From: Streptomyces sp. NRRL S-87 | Lineage (GTDB): Bacteria; Actinomycetota; Actinomycetes; Streptomycetales; Streptomycetaceae | NCBI RefSeq assembly: GCF_000719335.1 | Contig: NZ_JOGB01000008.1 | Span: 71,445 to 135,444 of the forward strand | Length of the DNA: 64,000 nucleotides | Direction of reading: 5' to 3' | Shown here: piece after piece, positions 9,002-17,068 of the stretch | Layout of the letters: every line of letters begins with the position of its first letter | Numbering within the stretch: the first letter of the stretch is position 1 | Position numbers and translations under genes: made by a program | Notes under the pieces: generated by a model | The model's database searches: none | The model's input: the letters and a program-made list of their open reading frames with translations, nothing else | Told to the model about the DNA's origin: nothing

Positions 9002-9613
9002 ATGTCCGACACCAGCCCGACCGCCCCCGCCTCCGGCCCTGAGCCGTTCCGGGTCTCCGACGAGAACCTCGACGACCTCGCCAGCGCCCTCGCCAGGACC
9101 ATCGCGGAGGTCAGGCGCCAGGGCGTCATCCTCGACCGCCTCGGCTCCGAGCCCGATCCCGTACCCCCTGCCGATCAGCAGACGGACGGCGCTCCGGCAG
9201 CCGGGGCGGTCGGCCCCGGGAAGACCGACGGCCCCACCTCGGTGTTCATCATCGCCCTGGGCGGCGAGGCGTACGCCGTCGAACTCGCCGCCCTCAGCAA
9301 CTGGGTGAACCACCTCCTCCTGCCGGTGTACGGCCGGGAGATCAGCACGACTCGCCCCTGGTGCGCGCAGTGGCACGAGCACCCGGAGGCCGTCGCTCGG
9401 CTGCACGCCCTCTGGCTCGCCTGGCAGCAGCTCACCGACACCGAGGCCGGCCTGGCCGGCCCGTCGACCTGGCACCGCGACCACCTGGACCAGGCCCTCG
9501 TCCACCTCCGCGCCCCGGACGGCCCATTCGCCGCGTGCACGGCGAGCCCGACCCGCCCCAACCACCGGGTGCTGACCACTCCCGCCCCTCAGGAGTCGGG
9601 GGTGGCGGCATGA
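9002..9613 (+). CDS. DUF4913-type protein
   Basis: 203 residues. The core 'NWVNHLLLPVYGR..STTRPWCAQWHEHPEAVARLHALWLAWQQLT' (about residues 95-140) is the hallmark of DUF4913, a family found mainly on actinobacterial plasmids and integrative elements. Its molecular role is unknown. The N-terminal 70 residues are Pro/Gly-rich except for a helix 'DENLDDLASALARTIAEVRRQG'. I chose the second ATG because GGAG lies eight bases upstream of it. The stop overlaps the next start. Confidence 0.75.
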   Translation: MSDTSPTAPASGPEPFRVSDENLDDLASALARTIAEVRRQGVILDRLGSEPDPVPPADQQTDGAPAAGAVGPGKTDGPTSVFIIALGGEAYAVELAALSNWVNHLLLPVYGREISTTRPWCAQWHEHPEAVARLHALWLAWQQLTDTEAGLAGPSTWHRDHLDQALVHLRAPDGPFAACTASPTRPNHRVLTTPAPQESGVAA

Positions 9614-10401
9614 ACGACCGCTTCGGCTTCGCCTTCGATTTCGATCTCGACGAACTCGCCCCCGCCGATACCGCGTCCGAGGAGGCAGTGGAGAGGTTCT
9701 GGTCCGGTGACCTGACGGCACTGTCCCAGCACCACACCACGCCCAACGGCTCCCACAGCTTCGTCGTCGCCCACGACCAGTCGGCCACGTGGGGAGTGCC
9801 TGGCGCGCCCCAGGTCATGGCGATCGCCGTCGCCCGGGATCTCACCCGGTTCACGTTCACCCTGGAGACGAGCCACCACGCCACGGCGTCCTTCGCCCAG
9901 GCGTGGCTGGTCGAACGCGGCTGTCCGCCCGAGAAGATCGCCAAGATCCACGGCGGCTCCTTGAAGCCCGCCGACGACCTCACGGTGTGGGTCGAACGGC
10001 AGATCCGCGAGTCGGGCGCCCGGTACGAGGTCTTCGACAACCACACCTCGGATTCCGACCCGTGCGAGACGTGGACGCTGACGCACGACTCCAGTGCCGC
10101 CCAGGCGCCGGTTCGCCTCTTCCACGAAGAGTGGGACCACGCCGCCGGCACGTACACGATGCGCGAGGGTGCCTTCGCCGACGTCGGCGCCGCCCGCGCC
10201 TGGCTGGACGACCGCAGCGGCCCGCTGCCGGAACCGCTGGAGTACAGCGATCACAACGTTGCCGTCGTCCGGGCCCGCATCGCCCGCATCGCCCTCTCCC
10301 GCTCGGCCGGCACCGCCACGGCGCCGAAAGCCAGCCTGGACGCCCCCCGTACGCCTCCGGCGGGACCGGTCCAGCGTCCGGTACAGGGGAGGCTGCTGTG
10401 A
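9610..10401 (+). CDS. hypothetical protein, 263 aa
   Basis: Begins at an ATG overlapping the DUF4913 stop. The N-terminus is Phe/Asp-rich ('FGFAFDFDLDEL'). Residues 60-130 look alpha/beta ('VMAIAVARDLTRFTFTLE'), and a 'WDHAAGTYTMREGAF' segment lies in the second half. No family recognised. The GTGA overlap with the following RelE-like gene suggests the two are made in fixed proportion; whether they interact is not shown by the sequence. Confidence 0.65.
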   Translation: MNDRFGFAFDFDLDELAPADTASEEAVERFWSGDLTALSQHHTTPNGSHSFVVAHDQSATWGVPGAPQVMAIAVARDLTRFTFTLETSHHATASFAQAWLVERGCPPEKIAKIHGGSLKPADDLTVWVERQIRESGARYEVFDNHTSDSDPCETWTLTHDSSAAQAPVRLFHEEWDHAAGTYTMREGAFADVGAARAWLDDRSGPLPEPLEYSDHNVAVVRARIARIALSRSAGTATAPKASLDAPRTPPAGPVQRPVQGRLL

Positions 10402-10874
10402 GCCGCGCCCGCTTCGCCTTCGCCGCACACCCTGACGCCATCGCCGACCTTCGGGAACTGCCCGACAGCATCCGCGATTTGGCTCTCCTGGAGCTGCAGA
10501 ACCTGGTCCATGGAAGTGACGACTGCCTGCCGTTGAAGGGCCGCCTTGCCGGCTTCCACAAGGTCTACGTCGACCCCTCGGTCTCGTACCGACTGGTGAT
10601 CCAGTTCCGCCCGGCCCCACCGACCTCGAACCACAGGCGCGAGATCTATCTCGTCGCTGCCGGAAGCCGGAAGGACTACGCGGTCTACCGCACGGCCCAC
10701 CTACGCACCGCCCCTCAGCAGATCACCGAGACGGCCTCCGCCGACGAGGCCCGCGTCCAAGCCGCCCGGTCCCGTTCTTCCCTGGTCGCCGACCGCCCGA
10801 CGGCCGCCCCGGCAGCTCCTCCCCCAGCAGCACACTCCACGGCCGCACCCTCCCGAAAGGTCCCCCAGCGATGA
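10398..10874 (+). CDS. RelE/ParE-superfamily-like protein
   Basis: 158 residues. The first 105 follow the RelE/ParE toxin layout: an N-terminal strand, helix 'DAIADLRELPDSIRDLALLELQNL', then 'PLKGRLAGFHKVYVD...YRLVIQF', and a final strand 'IYLVAAGSRKDYAVYRTA'. Members cleave ribosome-bound mRNA or poison gyrase. Many actinobacterial homologues are uncharacterised. The extra C-terminal 45 residues are Ala/Pro-rich. No classic antitoxin (short DNA-binding protein) flanks it. It sits inside an operon with four-base overlaps at both ends, so a stand-alone toxin-antitoxin role is uncertain. Confidence 0.6.
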   Translation: MSRARFAFAAHPDAIADLRELPDSIRDLALLELQNLVHGSDDCLPLKGRLAGFHKVYVDPSVSYRLVIQFRPAPPTSNHRREIYLVAAGSRKDYAVYRTAHLRTAPQQITETASADEARVQAARSRSSLVADRPTAAPAAPPPAAHSTAAPSRKVPQR

Positions 10875-11539
10875 CTGCCGACCGCGCCCCGCTGTCCCGT
10901 ACCGACCTGGCCGGCCTCCTCACCGAGGCCGCGCAGAGCGCCTTCGGAATCCTCACCGCCGAGTACCCGACGGCCGCCGACCGCTCCTACCTGCACCCCG
11001 TACTGGGCCCGTTGTCCGCCGGCCCGCGCGTGGTGTGCGAGCTGAACGACCGGCTCGAAGAGTTCATGGCCGCCGAACCGCGCCCTGCCATGCCAGCGAG
11101 CCTGTTCACCCTGGCCTCCTACGCCTCCGCGCTGGGCTGGCTCACCGAGTCCCTCGCCGAGCTGACCACCGCCGTCGACCAGATCTGCACGCGCGTGGGC
11201 ATCCCGACGGAACCTCGGGACCCGGCCTTCGCCGCGACCGAGGACGCCGAGGAGGAAGACGGGCTCGACTTCGCCTTCAGCGCGCTGGAGCTGGCGGCGA
11301 TCCGCAGCGCCGCCGAGGCCGCCGGGCTCCCGCCGGGTGACTATGTCGACGTGCTCTCCCAGTCGCTGCTGGCGGCCTCCCGGATCACCGACGCCTGCAT
11401 GGAGATCTCCAGCGGCCTGCTCGAAGACGCCGCGTACGTCGTCGACGAGGCGGCCGACCACATCTGGACCGGCGGCGAACCAGGGGGACTGCCCACTCTG
11501 GTCCGTTCACTGCTCGCCCGGATGGAGGCGGTTGAATGA
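10871..11539 (+). CDS. hypothetical helical protein, 222 aa
   Basis: Acidic, helix-rich protein with no recognised domain. The last third ('SLLAASRITDACMEISSGLLEDAAYVVDEAADHI') resembles a four-helix bundle element. Overlaps both neighbours by four bases (ATGA). Probably cytoplasmic; no signal or membrane segment is seen. Confidence 0.65.
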   Translation: MTADRAPLSRTDLAGLLTEAAQSAFGILTAEYPTAADRSYLHPVLGPLSAGPRVVCELNDRLEEFMAAEPRPAMPASLFTLASYASALGWLTESLAELTTAVDQICTRVGIPTEPRDPAFAATEDAEEEDGLDFAFSALELAAIRSAAEAAGLPPGDYVDVLSQSLLAASRITDACMEISSGLLEDAAYVVDEAADHIWTGGEPGGLPTLVRSLLARMEAVE

Positions 11540-12900
11540 ACCCGCGCGATACGCCCGAGCGGGCCTCCGCCTTTCCCATCAGTTCGTTCGATGCCCAGCG
11601 CATCGAGGACGCGCTCTCCCTGATGGGGCCGAAGTGGACCGCCTGGGCGGCGATGACCTTGGCCCAGGAGCGCCGTCCCATGCGTGTACGAGATGTCGCC
11701 GCCAGGCTCCCCTTCGTCAGCGAGCAGTTCGTCGGCAAGCGGCTGGCCGCCATGCACTCTGACGGGTTGGTCGTCCGAACCGACGAGCGCTATGGGGCTC
11801 CGTACCGACTCAGCGTGCTCGGCGAGTCCCTGGCGCCCGTGCACCGCACCTTGGCTGACTGGTCCCGCGCCTACTTGTCGCCCGACAGGATGGCCGAAGC
11901 CGAACGCGTCGAGGACGCCGTACAGCGTCTGCGGCTGCGGCACTCCACCGCCATGATCAAGGTCCTCTACGCGGGCGGCCCGATGCGGTTCGTCCACATC
12001 GCCGAAGGCGTCGGCCTGGACGTCGCCCTCACCCGGCAGCGTCTCCTCCGGCTTCAGGCCGACGGCTTGGTCACCCGCACGGGGCCACGCCACGGCGACC
12101 CCTCCGTTCTGACGGATGCCGGCCAGGCGCTCGGTCCCGTCTACGCGACCGTCGAGCACTGGAGCGCCCCCTTGGCCGCGCGGTGGACCCCGTCGCCCCC
12201 TGTCCCCGTCGCGACGGCCCAGCGGACCCACTCCGCTACTCCGTTGAGGTCGGACGGCGCCCGGACCGCAGCAGCCCTGCGCCGGAGCGCTGCCGCACCG
12301 AACGCCCTGTTCAGCCACGCCTCCCAGCCACAACCGCGGGTGCATGGCCGTAGCCGCCCAGTCCACCCCGGGACGGGGCAGGTGATCCGGATGGCGCCGA
12401 GAACCAGAGGCACCCCGCCGTCGCCACAGCGTCCGCGTGCGCTCCGGCCCACCACCACGCTGCGCACGCGGGCGCGTTCCCCTCCTCCCACACGCGCCTG
12501 GAGCTTCGACCATGCCCGCCCTCCCCGACCCGGCCCGCTACGAAGAGGTACTGGTCAGCCCCATGTATCTCGCCGGCTCCAACGGGACCGGAGACGCCGG
12601 CTTCGCCCCCGTGGCCCACTGGCCTCACCACTACCTCGACGACGGACCCTGCCGGCTCCTCGTCACCTCTCCCGACCAGCGGATCCGGATCGGCTGGTTC
12701 GGCGACGACTTCGAGCTGTGGAGGATCACCGCGGCAGAGGAGGCCGTCGCCACGCCCCGCTGGACGGCAACCTTCAACCACGTCACCCCGGCCGAGATCG
12801 TCACCGGCCTCACCACCGCCCTGGCCCGCGACTACGCCGACTCCGACCCGTACGAGAGCAACGGACGCTTCCTGGCGGATCCGTCGTCGCACTGGGCTGA
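11536..12900 (+). CDS. tandem HxlR-like winged-helix protein, with overlong 3' reading frame
   Basis: Residues 20-105 and 118-215 are two copies of an HxlR/MarR-like winged helix: 'LSLMGPKWTAWAAMTLAQERRPMRVRDVAARLPFVSEQFVGKRLAAMHSDG' (cut at several points in the repeat), then 'IKVLYAGGPMRFVHIAEGVG' followed by 'RLLRLQADGLVTRTG'. HxlR proteins usually have one such domain and bind DNA as dimers, so a covalent pair is plausible. Beyond about residue 320 the frame is Arg/Pro/Thr-rich and antagonistic to the DUF317 gene it overlaps by 389 bases. That tail is probably not genuine; an upstream frame change or lost stop is likely. Confidence 0.6.
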   Translation: MNPRDTPERASAFPISSFDAQRIEDALSLMGPKWTAWAAMTLAQERRPMRVRDVAARLPFVSEQFVGKRLAAMHSDGLVVRTDERYGAPYRLSVLGESLAPVHRTLADWSRAYLSPDRMAEAERVEDAVQRLRLRHSTAMIKVLYAGGPMRFVHIAEGVGLDVALTRQRLLRLQADGLVTRTGPRHGDPSVLTDAGQALGPVYATVEHWSAPLAARWTPSPPVPVATAQRTHSATPLRSDGARTAAALRRSAAAPNALFSHASQPQPRVHGRSRPVHPGTGQVIRMAPRTRGTPPSPQRPRALRPTTTLRTRARSPPPTRAWSFDHARPPRPGPLRRGTGQPHVSRRLQRDRRRRLRPRGPLASPLPRRRTLPAPRHLSRPADPDRLVRRRLRAVEDHRGRGGRRHAPLDGNLQPRHPGRDRHRPHHRPGPRLRRLRPVREQRTLPGGSVVALG

Positions 12901-13450
12901 TGCCGTCCAGCCGCTGCTCGATGCCGGCTGGCGCCGAGGGGCGGCCAAGTACGGAAGCGTCGAGATCACCGCTCCCGACGGACTGGCAGGTGTCGAGATC
13001 GACACCCTTCGCGGCGGACGAGACGCCGAGACCGTCATGCTGTGGGCCGGTCCCCGGGGCTGGGGTACGCGGGCGGAGGCGGTGTTCACGGCCCGCACTC
13101 CGTCCCATCTGATCGCCGCGACGGCGACCGTCATGGCCAGTCCGGCCCCGGTGGTCCGTGAACGGCACATGATCCACCGCGAGATGGAGCCGCTAGTCAC
13201 GCTGACGCCGGTCGGCCCAGCTGCCGATCCCCGGGTCTCTCGCTCTCCGACTCCGCTCGACGTACGACGCACCGCTGTCACCGAGGCCGTACACCGTGCC
13301 GCGCGCGCTCCGCTGGCAGCAGCCGACCTCCGCGTGATGGCGGCCCAGAGCCGCACCACGTCCTCGGCGCAGAAGCGGTCGAGGACCCTCGCGCCCGCAG
13401 CCGCAGCCCGGCCGCCAGCCGCTTCGTCGGCTCCCCGGCACAGCCGCTGA
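12512..13450 (+). CDS. DUF317-domain protein
   Basis: 312 residues with two DUF317-like repeats: residues 10-110 ('LLVTSPDQRIRIGWF...WTATFNHVTPAEIVTGL') and 125-220 ('YGSVEITAPDGLAGVEID...WTRAEAVFTARTPSHLI'-like). DUF317 is largely confined to actinobacteria and their plasmids, with unknown function. The ATG is preceded by GGAG at nine bases. The C-terminal 60 residues are basic and Ala-rich. It overlaps the end of the HxlR frame, which is probably over-extended. Confidence 0.75.
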   Translation: MPALPDPARYEEVLVSPMYLAGSNGTGDAGFAPVAHWPHHYLDDGPCRLLVTSPDQRIRIGWFGDDFELWRITAAEEAVATPRWTATFNHVTPAEIVTGLTTALARDYADSDPYESNGRFLADPSSHWADAVQPLLDAGWRRGAAKYGSVEITAPDGLAGVEIDTLRGGRDAETVMLWAGPRGWGTRAEAVFTARTPSHLIAATATVMASPAPVVRERHMIHREMEPLVTLTPVGPAADPRVSRSPTPLDVRRTAVTEAVHRAARAPLAAADLRVMAAQSRTTSSAQKRSRTLAPAAAARPPAASSAPRHSR

Positions 13451-13509
13451 CCCCCGCCCGAACCTTCCCGGACGCCCCCTTCGCCCCTCCGGACAAAAGG
13501 AGTTCCTTC

Positions 13510-13998
13510 ATGCCCGACACCACCACGCTCGACCAGGCCACTTCCATGATCGAGAAAGCCTGGGACCAGCCCATCCAGGTCCTGGAAGCCCGCGCGGTCC
13601 GTCGCCCCTGCGACGACCCGCTCCTGCGCTCGGCCATGCACATCCGTACGGCCCTGGCCATCACCGACAACGCGGTGTCCGTTCACCAGGATCGTCTGCA
13701 CGCCCTGACCCGGCCCGGGTATGTGCCGGCATTCTACGAGCTGGACCGGCTCTCCAACTCGGCGGCTGACCTTCGCGTCGCGCTCGCGGAGAGCGGTGCG
13801 TACGTGCAGGCGATCCGGCGTGTGGTCGAAGCACGCGAAGCCGCCTCGGCCGCGGACCGGGGGCCGGCGGCGCACCTGTCCCGGGCCGCTGTCGCCCGCT
13901 CGGGGCTCGCTTCACATGCCCCGGGCCAGGTGCCCGACCAGCCTGTTCCTGCCGCTGTCGTCGGGCCGTCGGCGCCCTCACCGGGGCCGCGCCGCTGA
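13510..13998 (+). CDS. hypothetical protein, 162 aa
   Basis: A strong AAAAGGAG ribosome site sits 8 bases before the ATG. The protein is helical for about 110 residues ('LLRSAMHIRTALAITDNAVSVHQDRL') and then Ala/Pro-rich. No family recognised. It is the last gene before a short leftward gene. Confidence 0.6.
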   Translation: MPDTTTLDQATSMIEKAWDQPIQVLEARAVRRPCDDPLLRSAMHIRTALAITDNAVSVHQDRLHALTRPGYVPAFYELDRLSNSAADLRVALAESGAYVQAIRRVVEAREAASAADRGPAAHLSRAAVARSGLASHAPGQVPDQPVPAAVVGPSAPSPGPRR

Positions 13999-14002
13999 AC
14001 GG

Positions 14003-14269
14003 TCAGGCAGGGTCTTCGTCGTGGTGGGCGTCCTCGGTGCGGGCGCCCACCACTCGGGCCAACTCCTCCACCGTCAGCTCGACGTGCCGTCCTTCCGCGA
14101 CCCGTTGCTCCACCAGCGCTTCCTCGTCCGCCCACCTGTCGGACTGCGCGCCGACGCCCCACTGGCCGTCGGCAACCATCGCAATGTCGCCGACGGTCCA
14201 CGGCCGCCCGGCGGCACGGATCTTGCGCTCCCACCCGGCCACATCCCGATGTCTGCCCGACTCCGTCAT
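14003..14269 (-). CDS. hypothetical protein, 88 aa
   Basis: The start is the internal ATG preceded by AAGGGGGAA on the minus strand; longer upstream reading is Gly/Pro-rich and less likely. The product contains 'RPWTVGDIAMVADGQWGVGAQSDRWADEEALVEQRV' (in pieces) and an acidic helix, consistent with a small soluble protein. It runs against its neighbours. No family recognised. Confidence 0.5.
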   Translation of the reverse strand: MTESGRHRDVAGWERKIRAAGRPWTVGDIAMVADGQWGVGAQSDRWADEEALVEQRVAEGRHVELTVEELARVVGARTEDAHHDEDPA

Positions 14270-14492
14270 CCCTGTTCCCCCTTCGGTCCCGTACGGCCCG
14301 CTGCCGTAACTCGGATACGACAACCCGGGGCGTCGTTCCATTCCCGTGCCGCCGACGTTCTGGGCCGTCTGCGTGATCAATTCGCCCACGGCAGACGGGG
14401 CATCCCCGGAAACGACTACGAACTGCGGCACACCCCATGTCAACGTACGGGTGCCCGGAAAAACCGCAGGTCAACGAAGGGATCGTCCAACC

Positions 14493-14840
14493 GTGAGCGT
14501 CTCCGCCACCCTCCTGCCCGCCGCCGTCCGTCCGGCCGCGGAAGACCGCCACTGGCTCGCCTCGGACCACTGCGCCACTCCGGTCCTCGAACTCCTCCAC
14601 GCCCTCGACTGGACAGTCGTCGCCACTCCGGAGGCCAACATCCACGCGACGAGCCCCGACGGCCGCGTCTACGTCGGCTGGCTCCCCGAGGACCCCGCCG
14701 CCTGGACACGCGACATCGTCTGGCGGGTCCAGGTGCAGCCAACCGAAGGCGACACGTGGGTCCAGGAGTTCGGTACCCACACCCCCGCCGAGGCGGTGGC
14801 CGGGTTCGTCGCCGCCCTCGTCGCCCACTCCCCCTGCTGA
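14493..14840 (+). CDS. short DUF317-like protein
   Basis: 115 residues, a single DUF317-like unit: 'WLASDHCATPVLELLHALDW', 'GRVYVGWLPEDPAAW', then 'FGTHTPAEAVAGFVAALV', the same order as each repeat of the 312-aa DUF317 protein 1 kb upstream. GTG start with GAAGGG about ten bases before it. Function unknown; possibly a paralogue derived from the two-repeat protein. Confidence 0.65.
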   Translation: MSVSATLLPAAVRPAAEDRHWLASDHCATPVLELLHALDWTVVATPEANIHATSPDGRVYVGWLPEDPAAWTRDIVWRVQVQPTEGDTWVQEFGTHTPAEAVAGFVAALVAHSPC

Positions 14841-14844
14841 ATCG

Positions 14845-15129
14845 GTGAGCGGGCTGCACCACCGGCCCGCCCCGCTGACCGGCACCCGTTCTCGGGTCCC
14901 CGTCCCCTCCGGGCCGACCGGCCCCGTCCCCGCTCACTGGCCCAGCAGGAGGTTCCGATCGCACGCATGCTCCTGGCCACCCGACCCCGCTACCGCCAAG
15001 TGCGCCTTCGCCCGTCGCTGCACCTGCTACTACCTGCCTGGTCAGTACGGCCGCCATGCCAAGCCTCTTCGCCGACGTGCCGCCCGCCGAGCCGAACGCC
15101 GCCAGTGGCACCGCGGCCTGTCCAAATGA
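14845..15129 (+). CDS. possible small Cys-rich basic protein
   Basis: The last 55 codons of this frame give 'ATAKCAFARRCTCYYLPGQY' followed by an Arg/Ala-rich helix. That looks more like protein than a chance frame. The start is unclear: GGAGG at 14947-14951 is followed by ATC, not ATG, in this frame, while the nearby ATG at 14967 belongs to another frame. If genuine, it probably starts near 14960. Confidence 0.35.
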   Translation: MSGLHHRPAPLTGTRSRVPVPSGPTGPVPAHWPSRRFRSHACSWPPDPATAKCAFARRCTCYYLPGQYGRHAKPLRRRAARRAERRQWHRGLSK

Positions 15130-15190
15130 GCGCCCTGACGTCCACCGCCCCGACCGTCCAGGGGCTCCTCCCCCACACGAGGGACTCACC

Positions 15191-15451
15191 GTGCCTTTCC
15201 ACGCCCCGCTCACCAACCACCACGCCGACGGCACCCTCTGCCCGGCGGACCACAAGCACACCAGCTCCGGCAGGCCGCTCCACGCCGACTGCCCGGGGCG
15301 CACGTACACCCAGGCCGTCTGCTCGTGCGGTGGCTGGGAGATGAAGCAACGAGGCAAGGGCTACGTCAACGAGTGCCGCAAACGGCACCTCGCCGACCAC
15401 GCCCAGGGGCCGAAGGTCCTCCGAGACCTGCTCCGCCTCGACGCTCCCTGA
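15191..15451 (+). CDS. small Cys/His-rich protein, 86 aa
   Basis: GTG start, GAGGGA ribosome site. Contains 'DGTLCPADHKHTS', 'HADCPGRT' and 'AVCSCGGWEMKQRGKGY...ECRKRH', giving six Cys/His pairs that could form one or two zinc sites. Probably nucleic-acid binding, but no family is recognised. Confidence 0.6.
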   Translation: MPFHAPLTNHHADGTLCPADHKHTSSGRPLHADCPGRTYTQAVCSCGGWEMKQRGKGYVNECRKRHLADHAQGPKVLRDLLRLDAP

Positions 15452-15492
15452 CTCGCCAACCCCGCCCGCCCGTAACGCTCTCGGAGGCTCCA

Positions 15493-15705
15493 TTGCCCCA
15501 GTACCTGACCGTCGGCCACCTGCTCCGCCAGCTCCAGGACCTCGATCCCACCCTGCCGATCCGCCTCGCCGTCAACCCCGACTTCCCCTTCACCCACTAC
15601 GTGGGGACCGAGGTGGTCGTCCAGGACGGCAAGGCGTTCATCCCCGACGACGGTCAGGAGGACTACCTCCCCACATCGGTACGCGCCGCCCTCACCTGGT
15701 CCTGA
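15493..15705 (+). CDS. small conserved-looking protein, 70 aa
   Basis: TTG start with CGGAGG seven bases upstream. Sequence pattern 'LTVGHLLRQLQDLDPTLPIR', 'NPDFPFTHYVG' and 'FIPDDGQEDYLPTSVR' matches a short family I associate with Streptomyces integrative elements. Function unknown. The good ribosome site supports the rare start codon. Confidence 0.6.
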   Translation: MPQYLTVGHLLRQLQDLDPTLPIRLAVNPDFPFTHYVGTEVVVQDGKAFIPDDGQEDYLPTSVRAALTWS

Positions 15706-15777
15706 CCCCTTCCCCCGCTCTCCGGAGGCTCTCATCTCGTCGCACATACTCCCGCTGCACGGCCTCGGGCACGTCCC

Positions 15778-16107
15778 ATGCCGGACGGCGCACGCGGCGC
15801 GCTGGTCCAGCGCGTCTCTACCCAGCACGACGGCCCACTCGACGTCACGTGGCTCGCCGCCAGAACCCCGAAGCTCCCGCTCGGCCGCATTCGCCTCCAC
15901 TGGGAGCCCGCCTCTCGCTCCGGCTGGAACGTCACCGCCCACCTGGGCCTGGCCACCAGCGAGGTACACCTCGCCTCCTGGCCGGCTGCCCCGGACGACT
16001 GGCCGCGCCTGGTCCGCCCGACCCTCCACGAGGTGACCGGCCTCTGCGCCGCCCTCGCATTCGCGACCGCCGCCCTAGACCTCTCGAACCACCTCGCAGA
16101 GGTCTGA
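15778..16107 (+). CDS. hypothetical protein, 109 aa
   Basis: Begins at the first ATG. A GGAGG site at 15723-15727 is followed by ATC (in another frame) rather than a start codon, so the true start may be upstream. The product is a small alpha/beta protein with 'GWNVTAHLGLATSEVHLASW' and a C-terminal helix. No family recognised. Confidence 0.5.
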   Translation: MPDGARGALVQRVSTQHDGPLDVTWLAARTPKLPLGRIRLHWEPASRSGWNVTAHLGLATSEVHLASWPAAPDDWPRLVRPTLHEVTGLCAALAFATAALDLSNHLAEV

Positions 16108-16274
16108 CCGAGAACCGCAGAAGGCCGTCCCATGCCGGTCAGGCAGAGGGCGGCCTTGCCGTACGCCGTTGAGTAAGAGAGGCCCAGCGATCCGTTGACG
16201 CAGGGATCCGAACGTTTCGCACATAGGCCCGATGATGAGCTGCGGCCAGGAAGCCACGAGAAGGACGCTCCTCG

Positions 16275-16460
16275 ATGTCTGACGCCCCGGCGAGACCGGA
16301 CTCTTCAGAGAGGGGCGGGTGTCGGGAGTCTTCCTCGGCCGCCACCCCGCAACGCACTTCACGCCATCACCCCGAACTCCCTGACGAGGTATGGGAGATC
16401 TGGCAGTCGAGCAAGGGCAGACAGCAGCCGCGATCCATCTGGCCGTTCTGCCCGAAGTAG
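16275..16460 (+). CDS. small protein, 61 aa
   Basis: AAGGA lies ten bases before the ATG, and a strong terminator hairpin follows the stop by 8 bases. Both favour a real gene despite its size. The N-terminal half is Ser/Arg-rich and the end is 'ELPDEVWEIWQSSKGRQQPR', a possible amphipathic helix. No family recognised. Confidence 0.5.
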   Translation: MSDAPARPDSSERGGCRESSSAATPQRTSRHHPELPDEVWEIWQSSKGRQQPRSIWPFCPK

Positions 16461-16468
16461 GCAGCACC

Positions 16469-16496
16469 GAAGCCCCGCCGGCAGTGGCGGGGCTTC
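16469..16496 (+). terminator. strong hairpin terminator
   Basis: An 11-bp perfect stem (GAAGCCCCGCC / GGCGGGGCTTC) with a 6-base loop and no U-tract. This is usual for high-GC actinobacteria. It ends the rightward accessory block; the following gene is on the other strand and ends 51 bases away. Confidence 0.8.
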
Positions 16497-16546
16497 CTGG
16501 CTGCAAGGGCGGCGCCTGACTTACGGCGCGGTGGCGAGCCTGGCGG

Positions 16547-17068
16547 TCACTCGTCCTTGGGCTTGTCGTCGTAGGTGCTGTCGAACCAGTCGATGAATTC
16601 GCGGACGCTGCCGATCTTCGCGATCCGGGCGTGCAGGGCCTTCTGGTCGTGACCGATGACGAACCATCCACCGGTCACCAGCTCGCCGCAGCCGCAGTAG
16701 CAGGTGCGGGCGTCGTGCGGGGCGTCGAAGTAGGTGATCGGGTTGCGGGTCGTCTCGACGGGCGTTCCCTTGCCAACGTAGGTGTCGTACACCTCGTCGC
16801 CCGGCGTGAGGTACCTGCCTTCGATCGCCTTGCGTCCCCCTGCCACGGGGACGAGCTTGTCGATTGCGATGGCCATGCGGACCTCGCCCTCGTGGGAGAG
16901 CAGGGCGTAGCGCTCCTTCTCGGCGCGCTCACCCAGAACCCAGCACCCACGGTTGGCGTGGAAGAGGGCCTCGTCGTCCATGACCGGGTCGAAGCCGACG
17001 ATGTTACGGCCGAGCTGGTCCTCCTGCGGGTTGACGTACCGCCTCGAACCAAGGGTGATGTGGATCAT
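16547..17068 (-). CDS. hypothetical protein, 173 aa
   Basis: Starts at the ATG giving 'MIHITLGSRRYVNPQEDQLG'. Near residue 125 it has 'CYCGCGELVTGGWFVIGHDQK', a Cys3/His cluster that could bind zinc. The first part is beta-rich ('YALLSHEGEVRMAIAIDKL'). No named family. Single gene, leftward, with relatively AT-rich upstream DNA containing ATGCAATCTTTGCAT (an inverted repeat, about 17116-17130). Confidence 0.6.
   Translation of the reverse strand: MIHITLGSRRYVNPQEDQLGRNIVGFDPVMDDEALFHANRGCWVLGERAEKERYALLSHEGEVRMAIAIDKLVPVAGGRKAIEGRYLTPGDEVYDTYVGKGTPVETTRNPITYFDAPHDARTCYCGCGELVTGGWFVIGHDQKALHARIAKIGSVREFIDWFDSTYDDKPKDE

Noticed and set aside
10398..10874. Complete toxin-antitoxin module with the RelE/ParE-like gene
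   Set aside because: Neighbouring proteins are too large and not antitoxin-like; the gene is embedded in a coupled accessory operon.
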